DNA of 64,000 bases from Streptomyces physcomitrii (GTDB taxonomy: Bacteria; Actinomycetota; Actinomycetes; Streptomycetales; Streptomycetaceae): the NCBI RefSeq assembly GCF_012273655.1, contig NZ_JAAWWP010000003.1, positions 124,001 to 188,000 of the forward strand. Direction: 5' to 3'. Both the position numbers and the translations under genes were made by a program. Positions 34,801 to 43,103 of the stretch are shown here, piece by piece (the first letter of the stretch is position 1; every line of letters begins with the position of its first letter). The notes beneath the pieces were generated by a model. The model searched no databases and had not been told where the DNA came from. It saw only the letters and a program-made list of their open reading frames with translations.

Positions 34801-35677
34801 CGGTGCGGTGGCTGCGCTCCAGGCTGACGCCGATCCGGGCGCCGGGGGCGATCCCGCGGGCGGCGAGCGCGCGGGCCAGGCGGTTGGCCTGCTCGTCGAG
34901 CTCCCGGTAGCTCCAGACGGTGCCGCCGCAGGAGACGGCGGGCGCCGCGGGGGTGCGCGCGGCCTGCGCCTCGACGAGTCCGTGCACGGTGGCGGCGGTG
35001 TCGTAGGGGTGGGCGGTGTCGTTGAGCCCGGTCAGCAGGCGGTGGCTTTCCGCGGCGGAGAGCACGTCGAGGTCACCCGTCGCGGCGCCGGGGCGGGCGA
35101 CGGCCCCGGTCAGCAGCACGCCCAGGTTCACCGCCATCCGGGCGACCAGCGCCTCGGACAGGAGCGCGGCGTCGTGGTGCAGGACCAGCGCGGTGGCCGC
35201 CCCCTCGGTGACGATCTCCAGGAGGAGGTCGTAGCCGGCGGGCAGCGGGACGCCCGGGCGGCGCAGATGGCTCCCGGCGCGCAGCCCGGCGCCGAGCGCG
35301 GCCGGCTCCCCGGTCCGCGGGTCCTGCGCCGCGCGCTGCCGGGCGAGTGCGGCGGCGGCCACCGGCAGCGGGACCCGGTCGTCGGGCGCCGGTGGCACCG
35401 CGTACTCGGCGGGCGGGGTGCCGGGCCGGGCGTCCGGGGCCGGATCGGCGCTGCGCCCGAGGGTCGGGTGCTGTCCGCTGTAGCGGTGCAGGAGGTGGGC
35501 GAAGGCCGCGTGCGCCAGGTCGTCCGCGCGGGCTCCGGCCTCTTCGGCGCAGCGGCGGATCTCCCCGGGGTGCCGCTCGGACCAGGTGTGCCGGCTCGGC
35601 TCCGGGGTCGTGCCGCGCGGCTCCCGCAGCGGGAGCTGCACGGCCACGGCGGAGGATGCGGCGGATGGGTCGCCCAC
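31856..35677 (-). CDS. NRPS: remnant C domain - adenylation - PCP - beta-lactamase/PBP-type domain with Cys nucleophile
   Basis: 1273 residues from a GTG (RBS GAGGGGAA). Residues 1-200 hold only the tail of a condensation domain; no HHxxxDG is seen. A domain about 215-740: HTSGSTGLPKGVV, NLYGPSEDTTYS, YRTGDLAR, LPNGKVDRKAL. Reading the pocket by alignment to GrsA gives DLFNNALTYK, a code I recall for alanine (saframycin/safracin type). PCP: DFFSVGGHSLL with Ser774. From about 865 a class C beta-lactamase/penicillin-binding-protein-like domain follows, with YSA (Tyr977) and Lys888. The SxxK motif reads CITK, so Cys885 replaces the serine. Related PBP-type thioesterases release NRPS products; the cis fusion and Cys are unusual. 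Product release by this domain is inference. Confidence 0.9.
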   Translation of the reverse strand: MGDPSAASSAVAVQLPLREPRGTTPEPSRHTWSERHPGEIRRCAEEAGARADDLAHAAFAHLLHRYSGQHPTLGRSADPAPDARPGTPPAEYAVPPAPDDRVPLPVAAAALARQRAAQDPRTGEPAALGAGLRAGSHLRRPGVPLPAGYDLLLEIVTEGAATALVLHHDAALLSEALVARMAVNLGVLLTGAVARPGAATGDLDVLSAAESHRLLTGLNDTAHPYDTAATVHGLVEAQAARTPAAPAVSCGGTVWSYRELDEQANRLARALAARGIAPGARIGVSLERSHRTVALLLAVHKAGCAYVPLDPAYPAERLRAVAATAGMSLVVHEGERSPEWLAETGVPGLPAGELGEKAAAEEASAPRVDVAPADTTHLIHTSGSTGLPKGVVISHRNVVALLAWAEDTYPAGDLARVLFSTSLNFDLSVFELWAPLTRGGCVVVVENVLALTEDPGLAPTLVNTVPSALNVLLRREAVPASVRVLNVAGEPLPRELVQEAFARTSAERLYNLYGPSEDTTYSTWKCFTGPTTGPVTIGVPVHNTRAHLLDERGRPVPLGAVGELHLGGDGVADGYFGDPVRTAAAFLPAPARPEPGGPDCRLYRTGDLARWTEDGELRFLGRRDNQVKVRGFRIELGEIESVLREAVGLREVAALAVPAADGTRLVCWIGSGAQACPTEEVAAHLRAKLPHYMQPARILCLESLPLLPNGKVDRKALAARPVDWGGTGATAPDGSAALTGSGPEEREVAAAWTELLGLPQLSAELDFFSVGGHSLLANLLAARLGDTAGRPVRVAEIYAHRTLAAQAELLRRKRAETPAASGTAGGPGRAAAVAATLRESARAHGVPGAGVAVLLDGEVEFTYHGIADTAAGTPYGPGTRQRITCITKPMLAFVALRLVDRGLLGLDEPLDGILPGAFVRRGGERVRVTLRQLLSHTSGVDDSYEVWHDTDLPDLDGYLATLGEYGQLFSPGEVFAYSAVGTSIVAGIIEKLLGMPWRRALNELLLLPLGIAAVPETLAENGHYGDAVSTGYLWHEPTKSYRPHDPPRQTVADDAAGSFSVCLTLEELSRIARLALDDGLAPSGERLLSAALAAEMRTPQIPVPGHHFMHAWGLGWLMFGPSAFGFNSNGSGHHNFVQIFPEERSFLLLLANAYPAFGLYEDLLREVTGEGLIRTGRPFEMALGDCPGVYASDGYRLHVLPGEEHLRYEYAERAPDGTWRPLDEGSLVLSGAGGFSSMSERNVLAGSISFIPAPGTSTPGYVRIGQRFARRTR

Positions 35678-35884
35678 GATCGTGTTCCCCTCGTTTCCTG
35701 TTCTTCCCCGCCGTCCCGTCCGCGGGCGCGGAGCGGAGTCGGCGGTGGTGAGGCGTTTCTCGGTGTGCCGCAGGCGTGTGTGCGGCGGCTCGGCGCACGG
35801 CCGGACCGGGCAGGGCTCCTCGCCGCGGCGGCGGGCAGGTGGTGCTCTCCCCCGCGGTCCGCGGGTCGGCTGCGGCGGGGCGGG

Positions 35885-37180
35885 TCAGACGGCGGCGGGT
35901 TCGGTGGCGGCCTTTCCGGGGTCGGCGGTGCGCTCGGCCCACCGCACGAGGAGCGGCATCGCGGCACCCACCAGGGCGAAGCCCACCGCCATGACCACCC
36001 AGCCGGCCACCCCGTGCTCGACGGCGAGCCAGGTGAGCAGGGCGGGGGCGAGCATCTTGCCCATGTCCGCGCCCATGGCGTAGGTGCCCTGGTACTGGCC
36101 CTGGGCGTGCTCGGGGGCGAGTCCGAAGGCCATGCCCCAGCTGCCCGCGGACTGCCGGATCTCGCCGAGGACGTGCGCGAGGGCCCCGGCGAAGAGCAGC
36201 AGGCCCGCCGTCAGGGCCGAACGGCCGCCGCTGGCGGCGAAGACCAGGCAGGCCGCGGCGAGGCAGAGCGCGCCCGAGCGGGAGGCGCGCGCGGCGGCCC
36301 GCGGTTGGTCGGTGCCGCGGGCCGCCCGCACCTGGAGCAGCACCACCGCGACGGTGTTGGTCAGCAGGATGCCCGCGATCATCCAGCGCGGGGCGTGGGT
36401 GCGGTGCAGCACCCACAGCGGCAGGACGACGTCGAGCAGCAGGTTGTGCATGGACAGGAGCCCGTCCAGGACGACGAAGGCCAGGTAGGGCCGGTCGCGG
36501 AGCACGATCAGGGCGGGACCCGGCCGGGCGGGCTGCGGGGCGACCGCTGGCAGCAGCAGCGAGAGCAGACCGGTGACCAGGTAGGTGGCGGCGTTGAAGA
36601 CGACGGCCGCGCGGTAGAGGGTCTCGGAGTCGGCGGCGAGCAGCAGTCCGGCGAGGCCCGCGCCCACCGAGACGCTGACATTGCTGGTGGCGCGCAGAAA
36701 GGCCCGGACCGCCACCCGGTCCTCGGGCGGGATGAGCCCGGCGACCATGGCCATCCGCGCGCTGCGGCTGGCGCTGTAGGCGACGGCCTGTACGCAGACG
36801 ACGGCCACATACGGGCCGAAGCCCTCGACCGCGAGCAGGGCGGCGGTCAGCGGGCCGAGCGCGAGGAAGGACCAGATTTGCAGGACCCGCGGGCCGAGCC
36901 GGTCGGCCAGGTGCCCGGTCGGGGTGCTGACCGCGAGCGCCACGGCCGCGGCCGCCCCCATGCTGATGCCGAACCGGCCGGGCGTCAGGTCGAGGACGGT
37001 GGTCGCGTAGATGGCGTTGAGCGCCATCCACAGGCCCTGGCCCATGGTGTGGACGAGGGTGATGCCGGTCAGGGTGCGCGCCGGACCGGTCGGCGGGAGG
37101 AAGCGGCTCAGCATGTCCCGGCCGCGCGTCGCCGCGGAGCGCTCCGTTCCCGGTGCGTGCGCACCTCTGGACATGTACAT
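35885..37180 (-). CDS. MFS transporter, probable exporter of the cluster product
   Basis: About 431 residues and 12 hydrophobic spans. ATG at 37180 or 37174 (MYMSRGAHAPG) are the likely starts; an upstream in-frame reading to 37309 has no RBS, and ATG 37114 (MLSRFLPP) is a shorter option. MFS features are GHLADRLGPRVLQIW between spans 2 and 3, SRSARMAMVAGLIPPEDRVAVRAF, and a symmetric second half. It heads the biosynthetic operon after a 207-bp gap to the NRPS gene, in which I see no gene. Export or self-resistance is inferred from context. Confidence 0.87.
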   Translation of the reverse strand: MYMSRGAHAPGTERSAATRGRDMLSRFLPPTGPARTLTGITLVHTMGQGLWMALNAIYATTVLDLTPGRFGISMGAAAAVALAVSTPTGHLADRLGPRVLQIWSFLALGPLTAALLAVEGFGPYVAVVCVQAVAYSASRSARMAMVAGLIPPEDRVAVRAFLRATSNVSVSVGAGLAGLLLAADSETLYRAAVVFNAATYLVTGLLSLLLPAVAPQPARPGPALIVLRDRPYLAFVVLDGLLSMHNLLLDVVLPLWVLHRTHAPRWMIAGILLTNTVAVVLLQVRAARGTDQPRAAARASRSGALCLAAACLVFAASGGRSALTAGLLLFAGALAHVLGEIRQSAGSWGMAFGLAPEHAQGQYQGTYAMGADMGKMLAPALLTWLAVEHGVAGWVVMAVGFALVGAAMPLLVRWAERTADPGKAATEPAAV

Positions 37181-37183
37181 GTC
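37170..37183. promoter_or_regulatory. Perfect palindrome over the MFS start codon
   Basis: GACATGTACATGTC is a perfect 14-bp palindrome that includes the candidate ATG codons of the MFS gene. It could be a repressor operator. Confidence 0.4.
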
Positions 37184-37327
37184 AGTAGACCCGACACGTT
37201 CCCCCACCTCTCGTTCAGCGCCATTGCCAACCAAGAACGGGCAAAACCCCCGTACCGAGACGAAAAGTACCCGCCCCGTGCAGGCCCATAGAAGCGGCGG
37301 ATGAGACACGGTGTCCAGAAAAATATT

Positions 37328-37345
37328 CTGTGACCCCGGTCACAG
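37328..37345. promoter_or_regulatory. CRP/FNR-type operator
   Basis: CTGTGACCCCGGTCACAG is a perfect palindrome containing TGTGA-N6-TCACA, the consensus bound by CRP-family regulators (GTG-N6-CAC core). It sits 148 bp upstream of the MFS start and 240 bp upstream of the amidase promoter. Confidence 0.6.
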
Positions 37346-37389
37346 CAGAGGAACTTCCTCATCCCCGCCGCCCTCTCGCGGAAAATCCA

Positions 37390-37414
37390 GCGGGATATAT
37401 CGCCGATATCCCGC
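37390..37414. promoter_or_regulatory. Inverted repeat in the MFS/amidase divergent region
   Basis: GCGGGATAT and ATATCCCGC form perfect 9-bp arms around 7 bases. Size and symmetry fit a dimeric repressor (TetR-like) site. The 37181-37689 region has no gene. Confidence 0.45.
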
Positions 37415-37584
37415 CTACTGGGAGGTAGAGAACGGCTCCGGGCGCAGAGTTTCGGCCACCGGAGACCCGACCCCTGCGCACCCCGTACGGGGTATCGCCA
37501 CCCCCCTACCGGGGCAAAGGTCGCACCGGGCACGGCACCCGGCACCGCCGCGCTACGCGCGTAGCCGCACTCGGGGCGAAGTCA

Positions 37585-37613
37585 TTGTCATGTCCGCAAC
37601 ATCTCGCTAGTGT
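37585..37613 (+). promoter_or_regulatory. Promoter of the amidase gene
   Basis: TTGTCA (37585-37590), a 17-bp spacer and TAGTGT (37608-37613) match the Streptomyces principal-sigma pattern. It lies 76 bp before the amidase ATG. Confidence 0.6.
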
Positions 37614-37689
37614 GCGGGACTTCAGCCCTCGCTCCCGACTCCCGTGTGGTGCGAGGGCGTTCCTGTACCCCCACAGATCAGGAGCACCG

Positions 37690-39264
37690 ATGCCCCGCCC
37701 CGCCACCTCCGGCCGCCGACTGCGCACCCTGGTCCTGGCCGGTATCACCGTCACCGCGCTCGCCACCACCGGACTGCCGGCCGGCGCCGCCGTGCTCGAC
37801 GGTACGGCCCCCCACACCCGTACCCAGTCCGCGCAGGACACCTCACTCAACTCGGCCTTCGCCAAGGCCGCCGAGCGCTTCGGCGTACCGCGCGACCTGC
37901 TCGCCGCGGTCGGCTACGGCGAGACGCACCTCGACGGCCACCAGGGCAAGCCGAGCCAGGCCAACGGCTACGGCGTGATGCACCTGGTGAGCAACCCCGG
38001 CCACCGCACCCTGCACGAGGCCGCCGAACTGACCGGGCTCAGCACCGCGGAACTGCGCCGGGACAGCGAGGCGAACATCCTCGGCGCCGCGGCCGTGCTG
38101 CGCTCCTACGCCGACAAGGCGGGCCTGAGCGCCGCCGAGCGCGGCGACCTGGACGCCTGGTACCCGGCCGTCGCCCGCTACAGCGGCAGCAAGGGCGCCA
38201 CCGCCGCCCTGTACGCGGACACCGTCTACGACTTCCTCGCCAAGGGCCTGCTCGCCCGGACCGGCGGCGAGGAGGTCACCGTCGTCGGGCGCTCGGTGCA
38301 CCCGGACAAGGGCGGCCTCTCGGCCGAGGACGTCACCGCGCAGAGCCCGGACTACCCGCCCGCGCTCTGGGTGCCCGCCTCCACCAGCAACTACGCCGCC
38401 GGGCGCAGCGCCGCCATCGACACGGTGGTCATCCATGTGACACAGGGCTCGTACGCGGGCACGGTCAGCTGGTTCCAGAACCCTGAGGCGCAGGTCAGCG
38501 CGCACTACGTGGTCCGCTCCTCGGACGGCGAGATCACCCAGATGGTGCGCGACGGCGACACCGCCTGGCACGCCAGGGACGCCAACAGCCACGCGCTCGG
38601 CATCGAGCACGAGGGCTTCGTCGACGACCCGAGCTGGTTCACGGACGCCATGTACCGCTCCTCGGCGGCACTCACCAAGCACCTCTGCGACACGCACGGC
38701 ATCCCGAAGGACCGGGCGCACATCCTCGGCCACGTCGAGGTGCCGGGCAACGACCACACCGACCCGGGCCCGCACTGGAACTGGGACTACTACATGCAGC
38801 TGGTCGGCGGCACCGGCGTCGGCGACGAGCTGAGCTTCCCCTCGTACACCACCCAGCAGGACGGGGCGAGCGGCGCTCAGGTCAAGGCCGTGCAGAAGCT
38901 CCTGAAGGCGCAGGACTTCGACGCGGGCGAGGTCGACGGGAAGTTCGGTCCGACCACCGTGAGCGCGGTGAAGGCCTTCCAGAAGTCCCGGGGCCTGACC
39001 GCGGACGGCGTCGTCGGCGCGAAGACCTGGACGGCGCTGCTCTCGGCCGGGACGAAGCCCACGCTGAAGAACGGCTCCTCGGGCGAGGACGTGAAGCGGC
39101 TCCAGCGGGCGCTGACCGCGGCGCTGGGCTCCACGGTGAAGGTGGACGGCTCCTTCGGCGCCACCACCGAGACCGCGGTGCGCTCCTTCCAGAAGGCGCG
39201 CGGGCTGAGCGTGGACGGCATCGCGGGCGCGGCCACCTGGACCGCCCTCCAGTCGGGCAGCTGA
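37690..39264 (+). CDS. Secreted N-acetylmuramoyl-L-alanine amidase with two peptidoglycan-binding repeats
   Basis: 524 residues; RBS AGGAG six bases before the ATG. Signal peptide MPRPATSGRRLRTLVLAGITVTALATTGLPAGA is seen in outline (basic n-region, hydrophobic core, AGA cleavage). A helical lysozyme-like segment follows (about 55-190: LLAAVGYGETHLDGHQGK). The amidase_2 domain comes next (about 230-380), with zinc-site candidates in TVVIHVTQGSY and HVEVPGNDHTDPGPHWNW and the Glu in ALGIEHEGF. Two C-terminal PG-binding repeats (VKAVQKLL..., VKRLQRAL..., each ending DGxxGAxTWTAL) anchor it to the wall. It acts outside the cell in peptidoglycan turnover. Ends in a strong terminator. Confidence 0.94.
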   Translation: MPRPATSGRRLRTLVLAGITVTALATTGLPAGAAVLDGTAPHTRTQSAQDTSLNSAFAKAAERFGVPRDLLAAVGYGETHLDGHQGKPSQANGYGVMHLVSNPGHRTLHEAAELTGLSTAELRRDSEANILGAAAVLRSYADKAGLSAAERGDLDAWYPAVARYSGSKGATAALYADTVYDFLAKGLLARTGGEEVTVVGRSVHPDKGGLSAEDVTAQSPDYPPALWVPASTSNYAAGRSAAIDTVVIHVTQGSYAGTVSWFQNPEAQVSAHYVVRSSDGEITQMVRDGDTAWHARDANSHALGIEHEGFVDDPSWFTDAMYRSSAALTKHLCDTHGIPKDRAHILGHVEVPGNDHTDPGPHWNWDYYMQLVGGTGVGDELSFPSYTTQQDGASGAQVKAVQKLLKAQDFDAGEVDGKFGPTTVSAVKAFQKSRGLTADGVVGAKTWTALLSAGTKPTLKNGSSGEDVKRLQRALTAALGSTVKVDGSFGATTETAVRSFQKARGLSVDGIAGAATWTALQSGS

Positions 39265-39296
39265 CCACCGGCGCGCCACTCCCCGCACCTCCTCTC

Positions 39297-39329
39297 CCAC
39301 GGGGCCGCCCTTCGCGGGCGGCCCCGTGG
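39297..39329 (+). terminator. Terminator after the amidase gene
   Basis: CCACGGGGCCGCCC and GGGCGGCCCCGTGG form a perfect 14-bp stem with loop TTCGC, 33 bp after the stop codon. From 39330 to 39728 I see no gene and no clear promoter. Confidence 0.85.
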
Positions 39330-39728
39330 CCGTACCCCGCCCTGTCCGGACGAGGGCCTTTCCGTACGTCCCGGTTCCGGCGGCCCCGTAGCCGTACCCC
39401 GGGTCCCCTCACTTCTCGGCAAGGGCACCCCGCAACGGGTACCCGGTCGGCCGCGGGGGCGCGAGGGGCGCCCATAGTGCTTACCCGTTCGGCCTAGGCA
39501 CCGGCGGTCCCAGGATCGCCAGGTCCTCCCGCGAGAGATAGCTCACCGGATACCTTCGGCCGTGCCGGGTACCTCACCGGCAGAGCCGTCTGCATCCGTC
39601 GGGAGCGCAGGCCGTCCATGTGGTGGGATCCGCCCGCAAGAAGCTGTGCGAACGGCTTACCGGGCAGTAGCGTCGCCGCCACGGCAGTGTGCAGTGTTCC
39701 TAACGGGCAGGTTGAAGGGAATTCGGAC

Positions 39729-42700
39729 ATGTTCCGCAAGGTGCTGGTAGCCAACCGCGGGGAGATCGCCATCCGGGCGTTCCGCGCGGGATACGAGCTG
39801 GGGGCGCGGACCGTCGCGGTCTTCCCGCACGAGGACCGCAATTCGCTGCACCGCCTCAAGGCCGACGAGGCCTACGAGATCGGCTCGCCGGGCCACCCGG
39901 TGCGGGCGTACCTCTCGGTGGAGGAGATCGTGCGCGCGGCCCGCGAGGCCGGCGCGGACGCGGTCTACCCGGGGTACGGCTTCCTGTCCGAGAACCCGGA
40001 CCTCGCGCGGGCCTGCGAGGAGGCGGGCATCACCTTCGTCGGGCCCAGCGCGGACATCCTGGAGCTGACCGGCAACAAGGCCCGCGCGGTGGCCGCGGCC
40101 CGGGCCGCGGGCGTGCCGGTCCTCGGCTCCTCGGAGCCCTCCACCGACGTCGACGAACTGGTCGCCGCCGCCGAGCAGTTGGGCTTCCCCGTCTTCGTGA
40201 AGGCGGTCGCGGGCGGCGGCGGTCGCGGCATGCGGCGCGTCGAGGACGCCTCGGTGCTGCGCGAGTCCATCGAGGCGGCGGCGCGCGAGGCGGAGTCCGC
40301 CTTCGGCGACCCGACGGTCTTCCTGGAGAAGGCCGTCGTGGAGCCCCGGCACATCGAGGTGCAGATCCTCGCGGACGGCGAGGGCAATGTCATCCACCTC
40401 TTCGAGCGCGACTGCTCGCTCCAGCGCCGCCACCAGAAGGTCATCGAGCTGGCGCCCGCGCCGAACCTCCCTCCCGAGCTGCGGGAGCGGATCTGCGGCG
40501 ACGCGGTGCGCTTCGCCCGCGAGATCGGCTACCGCAACGCGGGCACCGTGGAGTTCCTCCTCGACCGCGAGGGCAACCACGTCTTCATCGAGATGAACCC
40601 GCGCATCCAGGTCGAGCACACGGTGACCGAGGAGGTCACCGACGTCGACCTGGTCCAGTCCCAGCTGCGCATCGCGGGCGGCGAGACCCTTGCCGACCTC
40701 GGCCTCTCCCAGGACACCGTCTATCTGCGCGGCGCCGCCCTGCAGTGCCGGATCACCACCGAGGACCCGGCCAACGGCTTCCGGCCGGACACCGGCATGA
40801 TCAGCGCCTACCGCTCCCCCGGCGGCTCGGGCATCCGCCTCGACGGCGGCACCGCCCACGCCGGTACGGAGATCAGCGCCCACTTCGACTCCATGCTGGT
40901 GAAGCTGAGCTGCCGGGGACGCGACTTCGCGACCGCGGTCGGCCGGGCCCGCCGGGCGGTGGCCGAGTTCCGCATCCGCGGTGTCTCCACCAACATCCCC
41001 TTCCTGCAGGCGGTCCTCGACGACCCGGACTTCCAGGCCGGGAACATCACCACCTCCTTCATCGAGCAGCGGCCGCACCTGCTGACCGCGCGGCACTCCG
41101 CGGACCGCGGCACCAAGCTGCTCACCTACCTCGCCGACGTCACCGTCAACAAGCCGCACGGCGAGCGCCCCCAGCTGATCGACCCGGTCGGCAAGCTGCC
41201 GCGCCTGGACGGCGCCCAGCCGCCCGCCGGTTCCAAGCAGAAGCTGGTCGAGCTGGGCCCGGAGGGCTTCGCGCGCTGGCTGCGCGAGTCGCCCACCCTC
41301 GGCGTCACCGACACCACCTTCCGCGACGCCCACCAGTCGCTGCTCGCCACCCGGGTCCGCAGCAAGGACCTGCTCGCCGTCGCGCCCGTGGTGGCGCGGA
41401 CCCTGCCGGAGCTGCTCTCCCTGGAGTGCTGGGGCGGGGCCACCTACGACGTGGCGCTGCGCTTCCTCGCCGAGGACCCCTGGGAGCGGCTGGCCCAGCT
41501 GCGCGAGGCGGCCCCCAACATCTGCCTCCAGATGCTGCTGCGCGGCCGCAACACCGTGGGGTACACGCCGTATCCGACCGAGGTGACGCACGCCTTCGTC
41601 GAGGAGGCCACCGCCACCGGCATCGACATCTTCCGCATCTTCGACGCCCTCAACGACGTGGACCAGATGCGCCCCGCCATCGAGGCGGTACGCGAGACCG
41701 GCAGCGCGGTCGCCGAGGTCGCGCTCTGCTACACCTCCAACCTCCTCGACCCGGGCGAGCAGCTCTACACCCTCGACTACTACCTGCGCCTCGCCGAGCA
41801 GATCGTGGCGGCGGGCGCGCATGTCCTCGCCATCAAGGACATGGCCGGACTGCTGCGCGCCCCGGCCGCCGCGAAGCTGGTGACCGCGCTGCGCCGGGAG
41901 TTCGACCTGCCGGTGCACCTGCACACCCACGACACCGCGGGCGGCCAGCTCGCCACCTATCTCGCGGCGATCCAGGCCGGGGCGGACGCGGTCGACGGGG
42001 CCGTGGCCTCGATGGCCGGCACCACCTCGCAGCCCTCGCTCTCCGCCCTGGTGGCCGCCACCGACCACACCGACCGGCCCACCGGCCTCGACCTCGGGGC
42101 GGTCGGCGACCTGGAGCCGTACTGGGAGAGCGTGCGCAAGATCTACGCCCCCTTCGAGGCGGGCCTCGCCTCCCCGACCGGGCGGGTGTACCACCACGAG
42201 ATCCCCGGCGGTCAGCTCTCCAACCTGCGCACCCAGGCCATCGCGCTCGGCCTCGGCGACCGCTTCGAGGACATCGAGGCGATGTACGCGGCCGCCGACC
42301 GGATCCTCGGCCACCTGGTGAAGGTCACCCCCTCCTCGAAGGTGGTCGGCGACCTCGCCCTGCACCTGGTCGGCGCCGGGGTCGCCCCGGAGGACTTCGA
42401 GGCGGAGCCGCACACCTTCGACATCCCCGACTCGGTCATCGGCTTCCTCCGCGGCGAGCTGGGCGTGCCGCCCGGCGGCTGGCCGGAGCCCTTCCGCAGC
42501 AAGGCACTTGAGGGCCGTGCCGAGCCGAAGCCCACCCAGGAGCTGTCCGCCGAGGACCGCGAGGGCCTCGCCAAGAACCGGCAGGCCACGCTGAACCGGC
42601 TCCTGTTCCCCGGCCCGACCAAGGAGTTCGACGCCCACCGCCAGGCCTACGGCGACACCAGCATCCTGGAGAGCAAGGACTTCTTCTACGGACTGCGCCC

Positions 42701-43103
42701 GCGCCAGGAGTACACCGTGGACCTGGAGCCCGGGGTACGGCTGCTCATCGAGCTGGAGGCGATCGGCGAGGCCGACGAGCGCGGCTACCGCACGGTGATG
42801 TCCACGCTGAACGGCCAGTTGCGCCCGATCAGCGTGCGGGACCGCTCGGTCGCCTCCGACCTGCCCGCCGCGGAGAAGGCGGACAAGTCGAACGCGAACC
42901 ATGTGGCCGCGCCCTTCGCCGGAGTGGTGACGCTGGTCGCCAAGGAGGGCGACCAGGTGGAGGCCGGGGCCACGGTCGCCACCATCGAGGCGATGAAGAT
43001 GGAGGCCACCATCACCGCCCAGAAGTCCGGCACCGTCTCCCGGCTCGCCATCAACGCCATCCAGCAGGTGGAGGGCGGCGATCTGCTGGTCGAGCTGAGC
43101 TGA
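39729..43103 (+). CDS. pyc: Pyruvate carboxylase
   Basis: Anaplerotic biotin enzyme converting pyruvate, bicarbonate and ATP to oxaloacetate. 1124 residues, the full single-chain length. Start ATG follows AAGGGA; MFRKVLVANRGEIAIRAFRA is the standard N-terminus and the longer in-frame start is not. Biotin carboxylase: KAVAGGGGRGMR, ERDCSLQRRHQK, EMNPRIQVEHTVTEE. Carboxyltransferase from about 525: DTTFRDAHQSLLATR, LHTHDT. A biotin carboxyl carrier domain at the end has EAMKME (biotinyl Lys near 1090). A 1174-residue minus-strand ORF over it is a shadow. Confidence 0.97.
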   Translation: MFRKVLVANRGEIAIRAFRAGYELGARTVAVFPHEDRNSLHRLKADEAYEIGSPGHPVRAYLSVEEIVRAAREAGADAVYPGYGFLSENPDLARACEEAGITFVGPSADILELTGNKARAVAAARAAGVPVLGSSEPSTDVDELVAAAEQLGFPVFVKAVAGGGGRGMRRVEDASVLRESIEAAAREAESAFGDPTVFLEKAVVEPRHIEVQILADGEGNVIHLFERDCSLQRRHQKVIELAPAPNLPPELRERICGDAVRFAREIGYRNAGTVEFLLDREGNHVFIEMNPRIQVEHTVTEEVTDVDLVQSQLRIAGGETLADLGLSQDTVYLRGAALQCRITTEDPANGFRPDTGMISAYRSPGGSGIRLDGGTAHAGTEISAHFDSMLVKLSCRGRDFATAVGRARRAVAEFRIRGVSTNIPFLQAVLDDPDFQAGNITTSFIEQRPHLLTARHSADRGTKLLTYLADVTVNKPHGERPQLIDPVGKLPRLDGAQPPAGSKQKLVELGPEGFARWLRESPTLGVTDTTFRDAHQSLLATRVRSKDLLAVAPVVARTLPELLSLECWGGATYDVALRFLAEDPWERLAQLREAAPNICLQMLLRGRNTVGYTPYPTEVTHAFVEEATATGIDIFRIFDALNDVDQMRPAIEAVRETGSAVAEVALCYTSNLLDPGEQLYTLDYYLRLAEQIVAAGAHVLAIKDMAGLLRAPAAAKLVTALRREFDLPVHLHTHDTAGGQLATYLAAIQAGADAVDGAVASMAGTTSQPSLSALVAATDHTDRPTGLDLGAVGDLEPYWESVRKIYAPFEAGLASPTGRVYHHEIPGGQLSNLRTQAIALGLGDRFEDIEAMYAAADRILGHLVKVTPSSKVVGDLALHLVGAGVAPEDFEAEPHTFDIPDSVIGFLRGELGVPPGGWPEPFRSKALEGRAEPKPTQELSAEDREGLAKNRQATLNRLLFPGPTKEFDAHRQAYGDTSILESKDFFYGLRPRQEYTVDLEPGVRLLIELEAIGEADERGYRTVMSTLNGQLRPISVRDRSVASDLPAAEKADKSNANHVAAPFAGVVTLVAKEGDQVEAGATVATIEAMKMEATITAQKSGTVSRLAINAIQQVEGGDLLVELS

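Larger units (their letters stand above)
22440..37180 (-). other. Orphan biosynthetic gene cluster (one-module NRPS with tailoring enzymes and transporters)
   Basis: Ten consecutive minus-strand genes with small gaps or 4-bp overlaps. In transcription order they are MFS exporter, NRPS, ATP-grasp ligase, TIM-barrel protein, asparagine-synthase-like amidotransferase, 2OG oxygenase, branched-chain aminotransferase, AEC permease, TauD-type oxygenase and class V PLP enzyme. The set points to a small modified amino acid or short peptide, probably containing alanine (A-domain code) with amide and hydroxyl groups. No pathway-specific regulator is inside; control may act through the dyads upstream of the MFS gene. 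I do not recognise the cluster as that of a known compound. Confidence 0.75.
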
